Origin: Clytia hemisphaerica
Lineage: Eukaryota; Cnidaria; Hydrozoa; Leptothecata; Clytiidae
Assembly (NCBI GenBank): GCA_902728285.1
Contig: CACVBU010000956.1
Coordinates: 1,400,642 to 1,464,641 of the forward strand
Direction of reading: 5' to 3'
Length of the DNA: 64,000 bases
The first letter of the stretch is position 1. Each line of letters starts with the position of its first letter. The notes beneath the pieces were generated by a model. That model did no database searches, had not been told where the DNA came from, and saw only the letters and a list, made by a program, of their open reading frames with translations. Shown here one piece after another: positions 12,301-24,500 of the stretch. Both the position numbers and the translations under genes were made by a program.

Positions 12301-14330
12301 TTTGGATGTCACTTATTTCATTTCTGGCGATATGGTCTACATTCTCAATGATAGGTAAAACTTGTTACCATCAGTTCCAAATCTTATGTACCCCCAAGAA
12401 TGCAACTACCTTATTGGAACTAATTTTCGCGGGAACTAATTTTCGCGGTCGAAAAAAAATAACCGAAAAATTGCATTTCGCGGGTCTTAATTTTCGCGGT
12501 TTTTTCCATTCTGGAATTTTCGCGGGTTTTAATTTTTGCGGTTTTGCCCTTTTTTGGACAAATTTCTTTCATTTTCCTAGGGATTTTTCAAATTTTTCGA
12601 TAAAATTGGAAACAAATTGTATTTCGCGGGAATTAATTTTCGCGGTTCTTAACTCTCAGAATTTTTCGCGGGATCAAATTTTCGCGATTTCGACGAAAAA
12701 CCGCGAAAAACGCTAAAATTAAAACCCGCGAAAATTAGTTCCAATAAGGTAAACAAATCCCGTGGTATTCTATTAATCTAAAGTATACTCTTCGATAATG
12801 AAGTGTCTGTTGAGTACTATCTACTTTAAAACTTTAAAATATATAGCCGATGAAGGAATCGAATCTCCTATGTAGGATTCGAAGCCAATTATTTCCTACA
12901 TATGTGGTGCGACCCGCACGGTTTTCATACAAATGATGGACTGGAAATAACATTTACCGGTAGAATAATAAAAAAGTAAAACGCGAAAACAAAGAAAGTG
13001 ATAAATTCAAACCGGTCCACTTTAGTTTTCGGCTTGAAACTCAATGTTCATACCCTATAGCAAAGGAAAGTTTTCTTTTACTTTAGAACTGGTTATGTAA
13101 GGGAGACGATGACAGTTGCAGAATTCTTGAAATGCCCATGAAAAAATGACCTTATAACAACAAACAGCAAAGATAAAATACTTATATTATTATATCCAAA
13201 ATGCAAAATGCAAAAGAGCCAAAAGAGATGTACAAAGACCAAAACCCTCGAAACCCTCCTCCAAACTTTTTTTCATTATTATTGAGATCGTTCAACCCAG
13301 TGACACAAACGTCAAAAACAATACCATCCAACTTCCAAACAACGTGAGACAACGCTGGGATACTATATAAACTTGCGTCTTACGTTTTGGATCCAGATTT
13401 TTATGAGGAACTTTTTCTCCAAAGCAACGGGGATGTTGTAACAATCTGTCTATTTAAACAATCTGTCTATTTAAACATGAAACAAAGAAATAACTGAAAC
13501 TTACGTCCAAATTGAAAAAGTTTTTCCATCCCCATTTATTTCCTGCGTCTATCCGATTCTTTGACAGCAAAATCAATTCCAAAAATCCAAATCTTCTTTT
13601 TATTTTTTTACATATTCTTAGTACAACAATAAACTAAAAGAAAAACAGAAGAATAAGAAAGATCCATTCCTCGTCGGTTCCAAAAGTTCAGATTTCCTAA
13701 CGTTCTCATTGAAATATCTTATCATGTATATGTTGCATGAATGTAATATTTTTTGTCACAATATTTCTACGCTTGCACACTTTCTTTCACTTGTTTGTAT
13801 ATAATATTTCGAAATGACAAGAGATCGAATCTTATCATGTTTCGGAAAAGAAAGAGCCAATCAAAAACGAGATATAACACAAGTCATTTAAACAGCGCGA
13901 TTTGATTGGTAAAAATATTGTGAAATAATTTAAGTAGTCAATTTCTTGAATAGGAGGAATAGGATGTCTTTCAGAAAACATTCGAAAAGCTAGTCTTTTT
14001 TGTTTACTAAGAACGGAGGATGTTTCAAACGTTGCGAGTTTATTTCTCCTAACAATTGCGCAATCTTTTTCTCCCAGGAAAGGCGTGCTACCCCTTACAC
14101 AGTATGACGCTGAAGTTCAAAGTAGGTCTTATTTGGAGTTTGTGTATAAAGATACCCTGAATTGGAATCCAAAATTTTCTTGTTTTATCCAAAAAAAGTC
14201 ACTTTATGATGGACTGCCCGAGTTTCCTGCGGAACAACCCCGTACCAATCCATTCACCCTAAATATGTTAAAACTACCCCAGGCGTTTTTGTTTTTTTTC
14301 AAATATGAAAAATTATCCAAAACCCTCTGA
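6398..14330 (+). CDS. Secreted matrix metalloproteinase with hemopexin domain, 10 exons
   Basis: Zinc endopeptidase of the matrixin family, expected to cut extracellular matrix proteins. Exons: 6398-6499, 7181-7292, 7758-7900, 8488-8686, 9146-9295, 9709-10101, 10604-11141, 11545-11708, 12180-12354, 14078-14330. All phases join and give about 742 aa. Exon 1 codes a signal peptide (MKMLMQKFILLTLHYLV). Exon 2 holds the prodomain (YLFKYGYV, FQKFAGLPLTG). Exon 3 has the cysteine switch PRCGMID (usual PRCGVPD). The catalytic zinc motif HEIGHSLGLRH is split by an intron between exons 5 and 6, followed by a Met-turn (SVMFPW). HGDGNYFDG and LAHAF supply the structural metal site. A Ser/Thr-rich hinge of about 200 residues leads to four hemopexin blades beginning CPRAVDQ. 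There is no furin RXKR site and no C-terminal membrane segment, so it is probably secreted. The exon 3 donor (GTCCGT) is weak and the last exon's end diverges from the family. AATAAA lies at 14508-14513. Confidence 0.93.
6846..7083. repeat. 30-bp minisatellite, eight units, in MMP intron 1
   Basis: Eight units of about 30 bp share the core CCAAGAATGTGTTACAG followed by (T/C)GGTGCTGGTCGA. One unit is shortened (CCAAGATGTG). Unit junctions form the palindrome GGTCGACC. The overlapping open frames on both strands are by-products of the repeat. Confidence 0.95.
10152..10521. mobile_element. C-rich MITE in an MMP intron
   Basis: GCATAGTGCGGA near 10152 is matched in inverted form by TCCGAACTATGTG near 10521. 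The interior repeats GATCCCCCCTTCTT-like blocks near both ends. It lies between the exons ending at 10101 and starting at 10604. The boundaries are approximate. Confidence 0.55.
11302..11530 (+). repeat. tRNA-derived SINE just upstream of an MMP exon
   Basis: The head has a box A-like TACCTCAATCGGTCGAGCA and a canonical box B GGTTCGATCCC, spaced as in a tRNA. An unrelated body follows, ending in a (CTTA)n-like tail (ACTTACTTTACTTACTTA). The tail stops about 14 bases before the 3' splice site of the exon at 11545. Confidence 0.75.
12409..12749. mobile_element. Near-palindromic MITE with repeated TTTTCGCGG motifs, TA target
   Basis: The ends CCTTATTGGAACTAATTTTC and its inverted copy are flanked by TA (12407-12408 and 12750-12751). 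The interior contains many copies of AATTTTCGCGG in both orientations. A truncated second copy lies at about 61178-61378. It sits in the last MMP intron, 54 bases after the exon ending at 12354. Confidence 0.88.
12752..14077. other. Remainder of the last MMP intron
   Basis: AT-rich intron with no supported gene. A short direct duplication (AACAATCTGTCTATTTAA twice) lies near 13440-13475. Confidence 0.6.
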
Positions 14331-15595
14331 TGCTTAAAAAAGTTACGGTAAAAAGTATTCTCCAAAAACTTCAATTAAAATGTTCACAATATTTGTTGTT
14401 TTGAAACCGAATTGTATTTTCTCTTCAGTTATTTGTGAGCGTAATTGACAGTGGCGTAATCTAAGGGTAAGCACAATCATGAAGGGGTCGGTATCAAAAG
14501 GGCCAACAATAAAACAAGGTAGAAGAACGTGAAGGGCAAAATTATGGTCCAGACTGGATGACATCTCAAATACAGTAAGACAGTGACATTGAACGTGGAT
14601 AAAATATGAAGAATTGCTTGAATTGTTTAAGTTCCTAATTCAAAATGATAAGATTAATTTAAGTCTACCCTAAGAGTGCGAAGACCCTTCCCGACCAGAC
14701 TGAAGATTCGGATTTTAAAAAAGTTTTTCAGGGTCTAATATTTGAAAAATCAGACCATTTTTTAAGCCTCCTCTGCATTGCAAAGGTTCAATTTCTTACT
14801 TTTTGTCCACTCGTACGTTGCGATCGTTTTTAAATCGAGAAGATACCAATGGCCCTGGTTCTCACATTAATGCAGAAAAGAGCCCACGCACAATTAAGAC
14901 AGACTTCACAGCATTGATTAAATGTGATAAAAATATATCTCTGTACAAAAATTGAGCATCTATGAGATTTACAAGATGATATTAATAAACAGGGACGAAG
15001 TTACCAAACGGACTAAAAATCTATCTCCCCGAGATAAGTTAAACATAGTGAAAATGAGGCAACTTAGAGCAAAATAAGAGACTTAACTTTTGACAGCTAT
15101 ACTGTATATATTTTCTAAATTTAACAAACAGGGGGTCAAATTCAAGCTTCTTGGGTTTTCAATACAGAAGACTTTGGATGAATAACGATAATTAAGAATC
15201 TATGACTGTAATTTGTATGTGAATAGAGAGAATGCATAATTGAAATAAACAAAAAATTTGTAAAAAAATAGCTGCTAGCAAGTTCAACATTACAAACATT
15301 GAGATCATCAAGGGCACTTGTATAACAACACTTCACTGTACAAGTAACGATTATGTAATCACCATAGACAATGCCAGGTTCTCACAAGACATTACGCGTT
15401 TCTAGTTTCACTTCTTCTTCTTCAAGCAAGCATGATTATCCAGACAGCAACTGTGTTTTTGAGATTTAAAGCCTGTCGACTTACTTACCATATATCGTAC
15501 CAAACCCATGTCAAGATTATATACAATTTAAGATATAAGACTTTTTAACAACCCATTATTACATTCCACAATATATGTTACGAGTAACTTTCAGT
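14331..15595. other. Convergent 3' intergenic region between MMP and EEA1
   Basis: Both flanking genes end toward this 1.3-kb interval. No coding sequence, RNA gene or clear repeat was recognised beyond the putative MMP poly(A) signal at 14508-14513. Confidence 0.6.
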
Positions 15596-18500
15596 TTACG
15601 GTCGGTACGGCGATGCAACCGATGACGCGGTTGATTGAATGGACGTCGTTGATAGTCGCTGAAATATAAGGGAAGAACAAATTTTCTTTAAAATCATAGT
15701 TTAAGTTCAGTTGATATCTTGTCATACCGTAAATCCCCAAAGAGAATAAAAGAGCTGAAATTCATTAGAAAGGTTTAGTGCTGTTTTGTGTCAGGTATCA
15801 ACGAGTGACTATTCGTTCATAACACATCAGTTATAACCCTTCGAGCATCTTCAATTTTTTTTTACTAGGGGAAGCATCTTGGTGGGGTGGGGGGTGCGAG
15901 GCCCACTTAGAATCTCGAGATTAAAATTGTTTGGTTACTAAATCTTTGGTTACATATAAATCCTTTTTTGTTTCAATAAATATTTATTTTTTGTTCATCT
16001 TTATGTCGTTCTTGTTTCAGTTTTCGAAATGGCTTTCGTGGAAAGATTCTTCAGCTGCTTACAAAATTTGAAGTACTTTGAAGCACGTCACTTAAAACAG
16101 ATGTTATTATTATATTTCTATCATTACATACCCTGACACTGGATCCTCGTACGTTATTCAACTCCATAGAGCAATGTTCACACACACGCACTGGTTTCTT
16201 GCTGGACGCCAATACTGCTGACCATGCTGAACAGTCTTTGCAGAAAATACATCTGTAATTAAATAGGGAATGGCTTTTTAAAACAAAAATTATCTAGAGA
16301 CGTAACTACGAATTTGGTTTGAGGAGAATAAGCAAAAAATCTAGATTTTCTTCTGAGAAAAGTTTTCCCAGGACAAACGACAAGTGACAAGCTCTGGTTT
16401 AGATGGCCCACTTTTTGCCCTACCTATTCAAATTCTGAATTAAAGTTGGCAGAAAGTTGACTATCTGAAGTCAATGATCGATGATTGACCTCTTCTGACG
16501 TTAATGCAATAACTTCTTTCAAGAAAAGATTTTAGTTGGTTAGCTGCCAAATTTCTACCCACTTTTGCCTACTCTAATAATTATAATAGGCAGGGCAGAA
16601 AGACGACTAAATTATGACTAAGTTGAATGTAGTTCTTCAAATTGAAGATGACGTAACCTTTATTCAAACTTACCCGCAGTTTCTGCAATGGTGCTAAAAA
16701 GAAAAGAAAGCGTATCTTTCAGGTTTTTAACCGTAATTTAAAGGGGTCAATATGTTGTTTACTCATAACTGTGAGCTGAATTCTTTTAGTCTACACAATA
16801 GACAGATCCAGGCTTTTAGGCCTTACTCTTGGTCTATAGGCACTGCTATAGGCGGCCACTAGTGACCCCCACCGGGAATTGCGTATTAATAGGTTTAAAC
16901 AAAATAGACAACATTCACAAAAGATGTTTATCAATAGAGATTTTAAATGAAAGAATGTTTAAAACACAGCTGATTGGCTTAGGTTTCGAAACTCTCTATT
17001 GTTTCATTAAAACCTCAGTGCGCATGCGATTTATCTGGAGAATTTCAATATTCAAAACAAGAGCAGTGCTCATAGCCCAAAGAGTAGGAGTTTTACGCTC
17101 GAAACGAAGGAAGATATGACGTAGCCTAAATTCTTTTAACTTCCCCATGTATAATTTTATTGCTAGAAGATTTTTAAGCCTTTTCTTTTTTATCATTGTT
17201 AATGGAATGGCCCATCAAAAGTTTTTTTTTTCTGAAAAAATTTGAAACTATTTTGTTGGGCTAACTCACCTTTCTAACAGAAAAAGAGAAAGATTTGTCA
17301 CATTTTTTACAGTTTGATATATCTGCATCATTTTCCCATTGTCGTGTCGATTTCATTTGTTGCTGTACCTGAAGTCAAAACAAACAAGCAACATGCTGAA
17401 TAGACCTACCTAATGATTAACATCAGATGAAAATAAGGAAAAAGTGACAATAATTGTACAAAAATTCAGAATGGAAAAATAAAGCTTGTGTGTTGAATAA
17501 TGTAAAATGGTAAAAAGGAATTTCCCCAAATACGAAAATCACTAAAACCATTCAGGCCCAAAAAACCTTTTAAGCTGTTTTTGGCCCAAATTTGCCCAAA
17601 ATAATTTTCCTTAAAAATCTGGCTCCGTCACATTTTGGGCAATGCCATTTTGCATCATTGTGCAAAAAATCAGAAAAATATTAGGAGTCAACATTGAGAA
17701 AAGCTATATTTTCTTATTTGGTTAAAGGGGATTTCCCCAAAATACGAAAATCCGTCTTTTAAGGCGAATAAGAATTTCCCGGGAGAAACCACTTCAGTCA
17801 TTCTTTAGAAAATCTTGCCTTCCATCTTCGTATAAAAAATCAGAAAAAAGTAATAACAGGATTTTGCACAAAGTCCAAAAAACCGTATTTCAGGCACTTT
17901 TTGGGCCAAATTTGCCCAAATATATTTTTTTTTGAAAATCTGGCTTCGTCACATTTTAGGCATTGCCATTTTGCATCATTGTGCAAAAAACCAGAAAAAA
18001 ATAATGAGTCAACTTTGAGAAAAGCTATATTTTCTTATTTGGTTAAAGGGAATTTCCCCAAAATACGAAAATCCGTTTTTTAAGGCGAAAAAGAATTTTT
18101 CGGGAAAAACCACTTCAGTCATTCTTTAGAGAATCTTGTCCTCCATCTTTGTACAAGAAATCAGAAAAAAGTAATGACAGGATTTTGCACAAAGTCCAAA
18201 AAAACCCTATTTTTAGGTAGTTTTTGGCCCAAATTTGCCCAAATAAATTTTTTCTCAAAAATCGGGCTCCGTCACGTTCTGGGCATTGCCATTTTGCATC
18301 ATTGTGCATAAAATCAGAAAAAGTTAATGAGCCAATCCTGAGAAAAGCTGGTAACAGACGGACGAACGAACGAACGAACGGACATGGGTTAATTTATAGA
18401 ACCTCCACCGGGGCACCCGGAGGTAGGTCCAAAAATGATGAATAGATTTAGATATTAACTCTTTTCAAGGGATTTCAGAGCACGGAAAGGTCATCATTTC

Positions 18501-21500
18501 AAAATTTTGAAGTTTTTAAAATACTAGATATAATAGATTGATATGGTTAAGAGACTTACTTGAATGTTTTGATTTTCTTGACCAAGCTCTTGTAGACCAC
18601 CCAAAGCTTGTTCTAGCTTTCGGTTGGTTTCAGAATATTTCTGCTTAGCTTTCGTTTCCTTTTCTTCTGATTCAATCAATCTAAAGATACAACATTAGTT
18701 AGAAATAACCTTATGATCAATTTGGAAATCTTGTACCAAGAGAGAATTTACGAATACATGACTTCCAAATTCCAGTGAAAGAATGGCGTGGGTCTTGATT
18801 GCTAGGACAAAAAAAGGTTTAAATCTAAATTAATCAATATTGCGAGCAAAATCTTGAAGATATATTGCCAGTCGTTACAAGGAAGTGGAAATGGAGGGGG
18901 ATTTTTCTATCAACATCAACTATTACCTTTCCATCAAGAGCTTGTTTTCATCTTTGCTATTCTCCAATTTGGCTTGGGATACTAAATACAGAAAAAAAAA
19001 TTTCCGTGTATGGGACTTCAAGACCATTATTGAAAAGAAAACCAAACTACAAACTAATATTTGTCACAAGTTGGGATATTTTCACAGTTTTTGATCCTTT
19101 ACAGCCACTCGACATTATCAAATTTGATTGGGGAAGGGTTGTCGAGTGTCAGCGAGGAATGATTAATATTTTACAGAATTCTTCAAAACTGTCAGCAAAT
19201 GAATAAAAACTTGAATTTTCACCTGTTAATTCTCCTTTGATATCATTTCTTTCTTTCTCGATGGTTTTGATTGCTAACTCGTTTTCGTTCAACCTCCGGT
19301 CACGGTTTTGTATCTAAAAAAGTAAGCTGGCATAAATATTTCGGACCCTCTACAGCTTTTGTAACAGAATGTGAAAGTCCAAAACTGACGTAAGGCTTGC
19401 CGGTAAGAGACCAAAAGAATTAACTCTGATTAACAGCTGACTTAGCGAGCACCTAACCAAATACCGGGATTTTTCATTCCGTTTCTTGGTGAGTTCCGCT
19501 TTGATGATTTTCTAGCGTAAACTAACAGCTGATTCTCTGCTTTGAATCTTCTAATTTTGAACGAAGGTTGACAAAAGATCAACTGAATAATATCAAAACA
19601 GTCTTATGTTTTTGAAGATAATTGAATTGACGAGTTCGATTCCATTGAACGCAGAAAAGATAGACGATCTTCTATGATTAATGCTGATCCTTAAAAGTCC
19701 ATTCCAACGATTGTTGTCACCATCTATTACAAACTATTGCAATGGTGCCGTACCCACAGATATCTTACATAAAAACCCTAGATAGAGCTACTTTGTCTTT
19801 CTCAATCCACGGCAGTTTAAGCAAAATAATGTCCCATCTTTGATGAGTAGGCTACAGTTTTCTATTAGAATACAGTTCGGCATCGGCAATTTGTTCAATA
19901 CCAAAAAACAACTGACATGGCGGGAAACGAGGAGGCGCGGGAATAATATTTATTGATCGAATTGTTGTCACTGAACTGTGATTTACTTTTAAGATTACTA
20001 AGTCGACCATTTTGCTTCAGCCAGGGACCAAGTAGCTCCATCTAGTGTTTTATAAAAGATATCTGTGGTCATACTTCCTGCTCTTGTCTCTTGAGGGCAT
20101 TCTTGATATTTTGTAGTTCTTCGTTATGACTTTTCTCGCTTTCATCTTTCATACGTCGAACTTGCATTGTTTCTTTGGTCGCTGCGTCCTAAAAAATAAT
20201 GGGAAATTCGCCTTGTCCGTCGATTGTTGGAAATATATAGCCGATGAAATATATAGCCGATGAAAAATTGGATGTCAAGTACTGTATTTAGTTTAAAACT
20301 AGTTTTAGAAAGATGAGTAGCCCCATCAACCAAAAATAGGTCTTAAAGGTTTTGTTTTTAAATAAGAGTGACAATCGTTTGCTTACTCATTAATTTCAAC
20401 TTACAAGCTTTTTTACATTGAATTGACACGGATGTGGAGCAAGATTGGTCAGAAAAAGGAAAAGAACTATTTTTTGTTTATTCAGCACAATTTAACAATA
20501 GGCAGACACTGTCCTAATATGACACATGTGTCTGATATGAAACGGGAACATGTTTATGTAAAAATAAAACCTTTAATAAAACCTTACTTTTACAGCAGAA
20601 AACGCCAAATTTTTTAGTTCAAAGCCATACTTTGAAATGGTCAGAACTTAAGACATTTCTTTGAGGCTATAAACCAATTAAGACCAGTTTACCAGTTTAT
20701 TTTGGAGAGCTACAGATTCATCTTTCAGCGTTTGTTGGATGGAAGCCATAGTTGTTTTGCTTGCTTGGTGCACTTCAGTCTCCTGGATATATTCAAAGAG
20801 ATAATTCTGAAGATAACTCATTTACTTGGATGACACTTATCTTACACATAAAAATATGACCTTGAATCTCTAGAAGATATTTACAAAAAGAATAAGCTCC
20901 TCTGATAAATTCTGAGAATCCCTCTAAAGGTCTGGGCCACACTTAACATGAAGAGCTCTGCTCATCCTAAGGAAAATTATTTTTTCATCGAACATATAGA
21001 ATCTTAGCTATGCGAATCATTCTAAACATTTGCAAGGAAGTATTTTGTGTCAAGTGTCTGCTTATTGTAGAGTTTGATACACGCTCTTTTACTTAATATC
21101 TCGTCGCAATAAAAAAGACAGTCAGACTAACAGACTAAAGAATCTTACATTATGGAGCTTCTGTTGGAGGTCTTCTATTTTCTTTTGGTTCTCATCGCTT
21201 TGCTGTTTCAAAGCTTCATCCTTTTCCTTTAAAGAGTCTTCAAGCTGTTGAAAAGATCGATTTAAATTAAGATGAATTACCCCGAAATCTATGAAAATGC
21301 ACCTGAAAGAATGCACCTGGCCACACGATCAAGACTAAAACCGTCATCTTAATTTTGTGAGTGACGCAAAAATACCAACTTCTACCAGTCTTCCGATTCT
21401 AGAGGCTAAAGAAAACCAGGTGTACAACGACCATTACAAAAAACCGCTTACAGGGGCCACGGAACTGATACAAAAGTGGAGTGGCTGAAAACTTTATTTA

Positions 21501-24500
21501 CAAATTTACTAGGATAACTAACGAACATTTTGCCATAGATGGAAAGATAAGGGTAGTAGACTTATTATTATCACCTGTTGTATGCTTTCATTGTTGAGTT
21601 CAACTTCTGCTTTCAAGTCGAGTACTTCATTCTCCAGTTCACTTCTAAAAAAACAATTTTCTGCTTTCAAGTCGAGTACTTCATTCTCCAGTCACTCATT
21701 CTCCAGTTCACTTCTAAAAAAACAATTTTCTGCTTTCAAGTCGAGTACTTCATTCTCCAGTTCACTTCTAAAAAAACAATTTTCTGCTTTCAAGTCGAGT
21801 ACTTCATTCTCCAGTTCACTTCTAAGAAGACAATTTTATGAAAGTAGAAGTAGGAAATGTTTGTTCGATGCTCGTTCAAGCTAGACAATACATTAATTAA
21901 AAACAAAATAAACTCACTTTTCTGTCTTTAATGTTTGCTTTTTCTCCGTTTCTTCGCTTAGCAACAACTTTGTTTGATTCTGAAGATCAAAGACCATTAT
22001 TACACATGAGACTAGTAAGATTATCCATTTGAGAACGACCTTTTTCAATGAAAACGAAGAGTGGTGAAGAAACATTTTACAGTAAAGTCAAACTTGATGA
22101 CAATTCAAAGCAGCACATTTTACCTGCACTATCGAAATGTTGTTAGAGAAATGTTCGACAATTTTCAGTAGGTGTGAAATTCAACACATTTTACAATTGA
22201 AATTATATTTTGTTTTAAGGGAATCAATTACATTTGATTGCACGTTTAATGAGAGAAGATATGCGATTGTTATTATTTACTAACCCCCAAACGATTCTGG
22301 CACGTTTTTTATAAGAACATCTAAAATTTTCGAAGCCTTCGGATATTCTTAACTTTTTGAGTTATAAGCCTGAAAATATTCTTAGTATGTTCTTATTCTC
22401 ACCATATTGTGACTATTTAGGTCCACTCCATTTACTAAGAAATTGGGTGTTTTAGAGTCAATAAAGCCTTAAAATGTTCTAAGCTTGTTCTTATAATTTT
22501 GGCCATTGAAGCCTTATATAGTTTGGAAAAATGCAGACACCAAATAAATGAATGGAGCTTTCTTCAATAGATCATCAATCCGTGTACATATCCCAAAATC
22601 AAGAAAAGGTTAAATAATCAAGAAACTATTCTTTTCAAAGACTCGTACCCAAGCCTTGCGCTTAGGCGATGGAGGACAGTCGTAATCTTCAGGCTAACGT
22701 CCTTTTTCGTTTTACCGACATAGGCCGGAAACCTGGCGACGAAAACCCGTTTGCTGAATGCAATCTTACTGATTTTTGTATAAAAGACAATGGCTTTAGT
22801 AACGGCTTTAGTCACCAGAGCCAGATCGTCTGGCTACGACAACCATTGTTTATGAGGATACTAAATCAACTCTATACCTTTTCATCGTTGGAGACGTTGA
22901 TTTGTTGCTTGAGGTTCTCGATTTCACTCTTCAGACTTTCGATCTCTTCTAAATGGTGAACAATATCCTACAATGAATAAATACTATATTTAAGAGATTG
23001 AATTTTCAATGGCATTGTTTTGGTTGTAGAGGTTTTTAGGTTTTGGCAAAATTATGTAACATGTAATAAGAGAAAATCTTGGAATCTTTTGGAAGCCAAC
23101 ATTCGAATTTGTAGAGGCGACTTTTTACGCAAATCGAACGCTTCCCACCATAAAAGTTAACATCCATCGAAATTGGGTAATCAAGTCAAATCTGAATGTG
23201 GCTTGGAATAAAAAACATCAAACTGAATGATACGGTATTTTTCTTACAGAAAAATTGGAAAAAAAGGAAAGTGACCATATAAAACTTACGAAACTCGGTC
23301 CTAAATAACCTCGATGATATACTTTTGACAGGTAGGAATTCATCGAAACTCATAATAATTTCCAGCTGTGAAATCCTTTATATATAATAAGACTTTTAAT
23401 AACAATTTCCCCCACCTATATGAGAGTAATCTCTTTAGCTCAATTAATTACGGATCTCATTAAATGTTTTTTTGTGCATTTCATTTGCTATAAATTATTT
23501 CTTGATTTCCCACGGGCAAATTTGGATAGATAAATTTCAATATAATTATAATTTGAGTCAATTAATGTATATACAAAATCAATATATTGGTGATGATGGT
23601 ATTACGCCTCAAGTCGATTGTCTCAGCATCCCATCACGTCAACTAGATCAGACGCTTTTGCAACGCTCTTCGAAAAAATGGCTGAAAACCAATAAAAACA
23701 TCAAAAACATCAAAATTCATGAAAATAACATCAAAATGGATAAAGATCAGCCTTTCGAAGCAGCCTCACCACCTCAAGCTTGCACGCCGTCAAGATGTAC
23801 TGAAGACGAAGACCTGGATTGCTTAACATGCAAAAAATGTAAAAGATCAGTTCATTATGAGTGCACACAGTTACCCCTGTATCAACTACAAATATTTGTG
23901 ACATCCTACAACGACCATTACTTATGTTCAAACTGCGTACGAATAACGAAAAACCTAAGAAATAAAGTGGGAAAAAACACTCAACATATGATGCAAAATG
24001 AACTTAAAAAGAAAGACGACGTCATACAAAAACTGAACAACGAGGTCAACACCAACACCAAAACCCGTGATTCCATTAAAAATGACCTCAAAACCTTTCT
24101 GGCAGGAAAACTGCAAGAGATGGAGGAGAAGACAAGAAGCATGATTAAAGAGGAAATAAAGCACACATCAGAAATAATAACGGAAACATCAAAGAAAACA
24201 TACGCTGAGATTACCAAGAAGCACAAAGAAGACTTAAAATCTGCCGAAGAACAAAAACGGAAGGAAGAAAGTGAAAAGAGAGACATAGAATCTAGAAAAC
24301 TAAATATGATCGTTCACGGGTTTCTCGAATCAGGCCCAGATAAGGAAGAAGAAGAAAATGGGAAAAAATATGACATATTTCGGTTCCGAGAACTCCTAGA
24401 TGACATCAATGTTCCAAAAATCAATGTTACTCACCACAGATTAGGAGACAGAAAAACAAAGAATGGCCGTCCTCTGAAAGTCACCCTGCAAAGTCAACAT

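Noticed and set aside
12180-12716. 178-codon plus-strand frame
   Set aside because: Wrong frame for the MMP exon at its start, then runs into the MITE with TTCGCG repeats.
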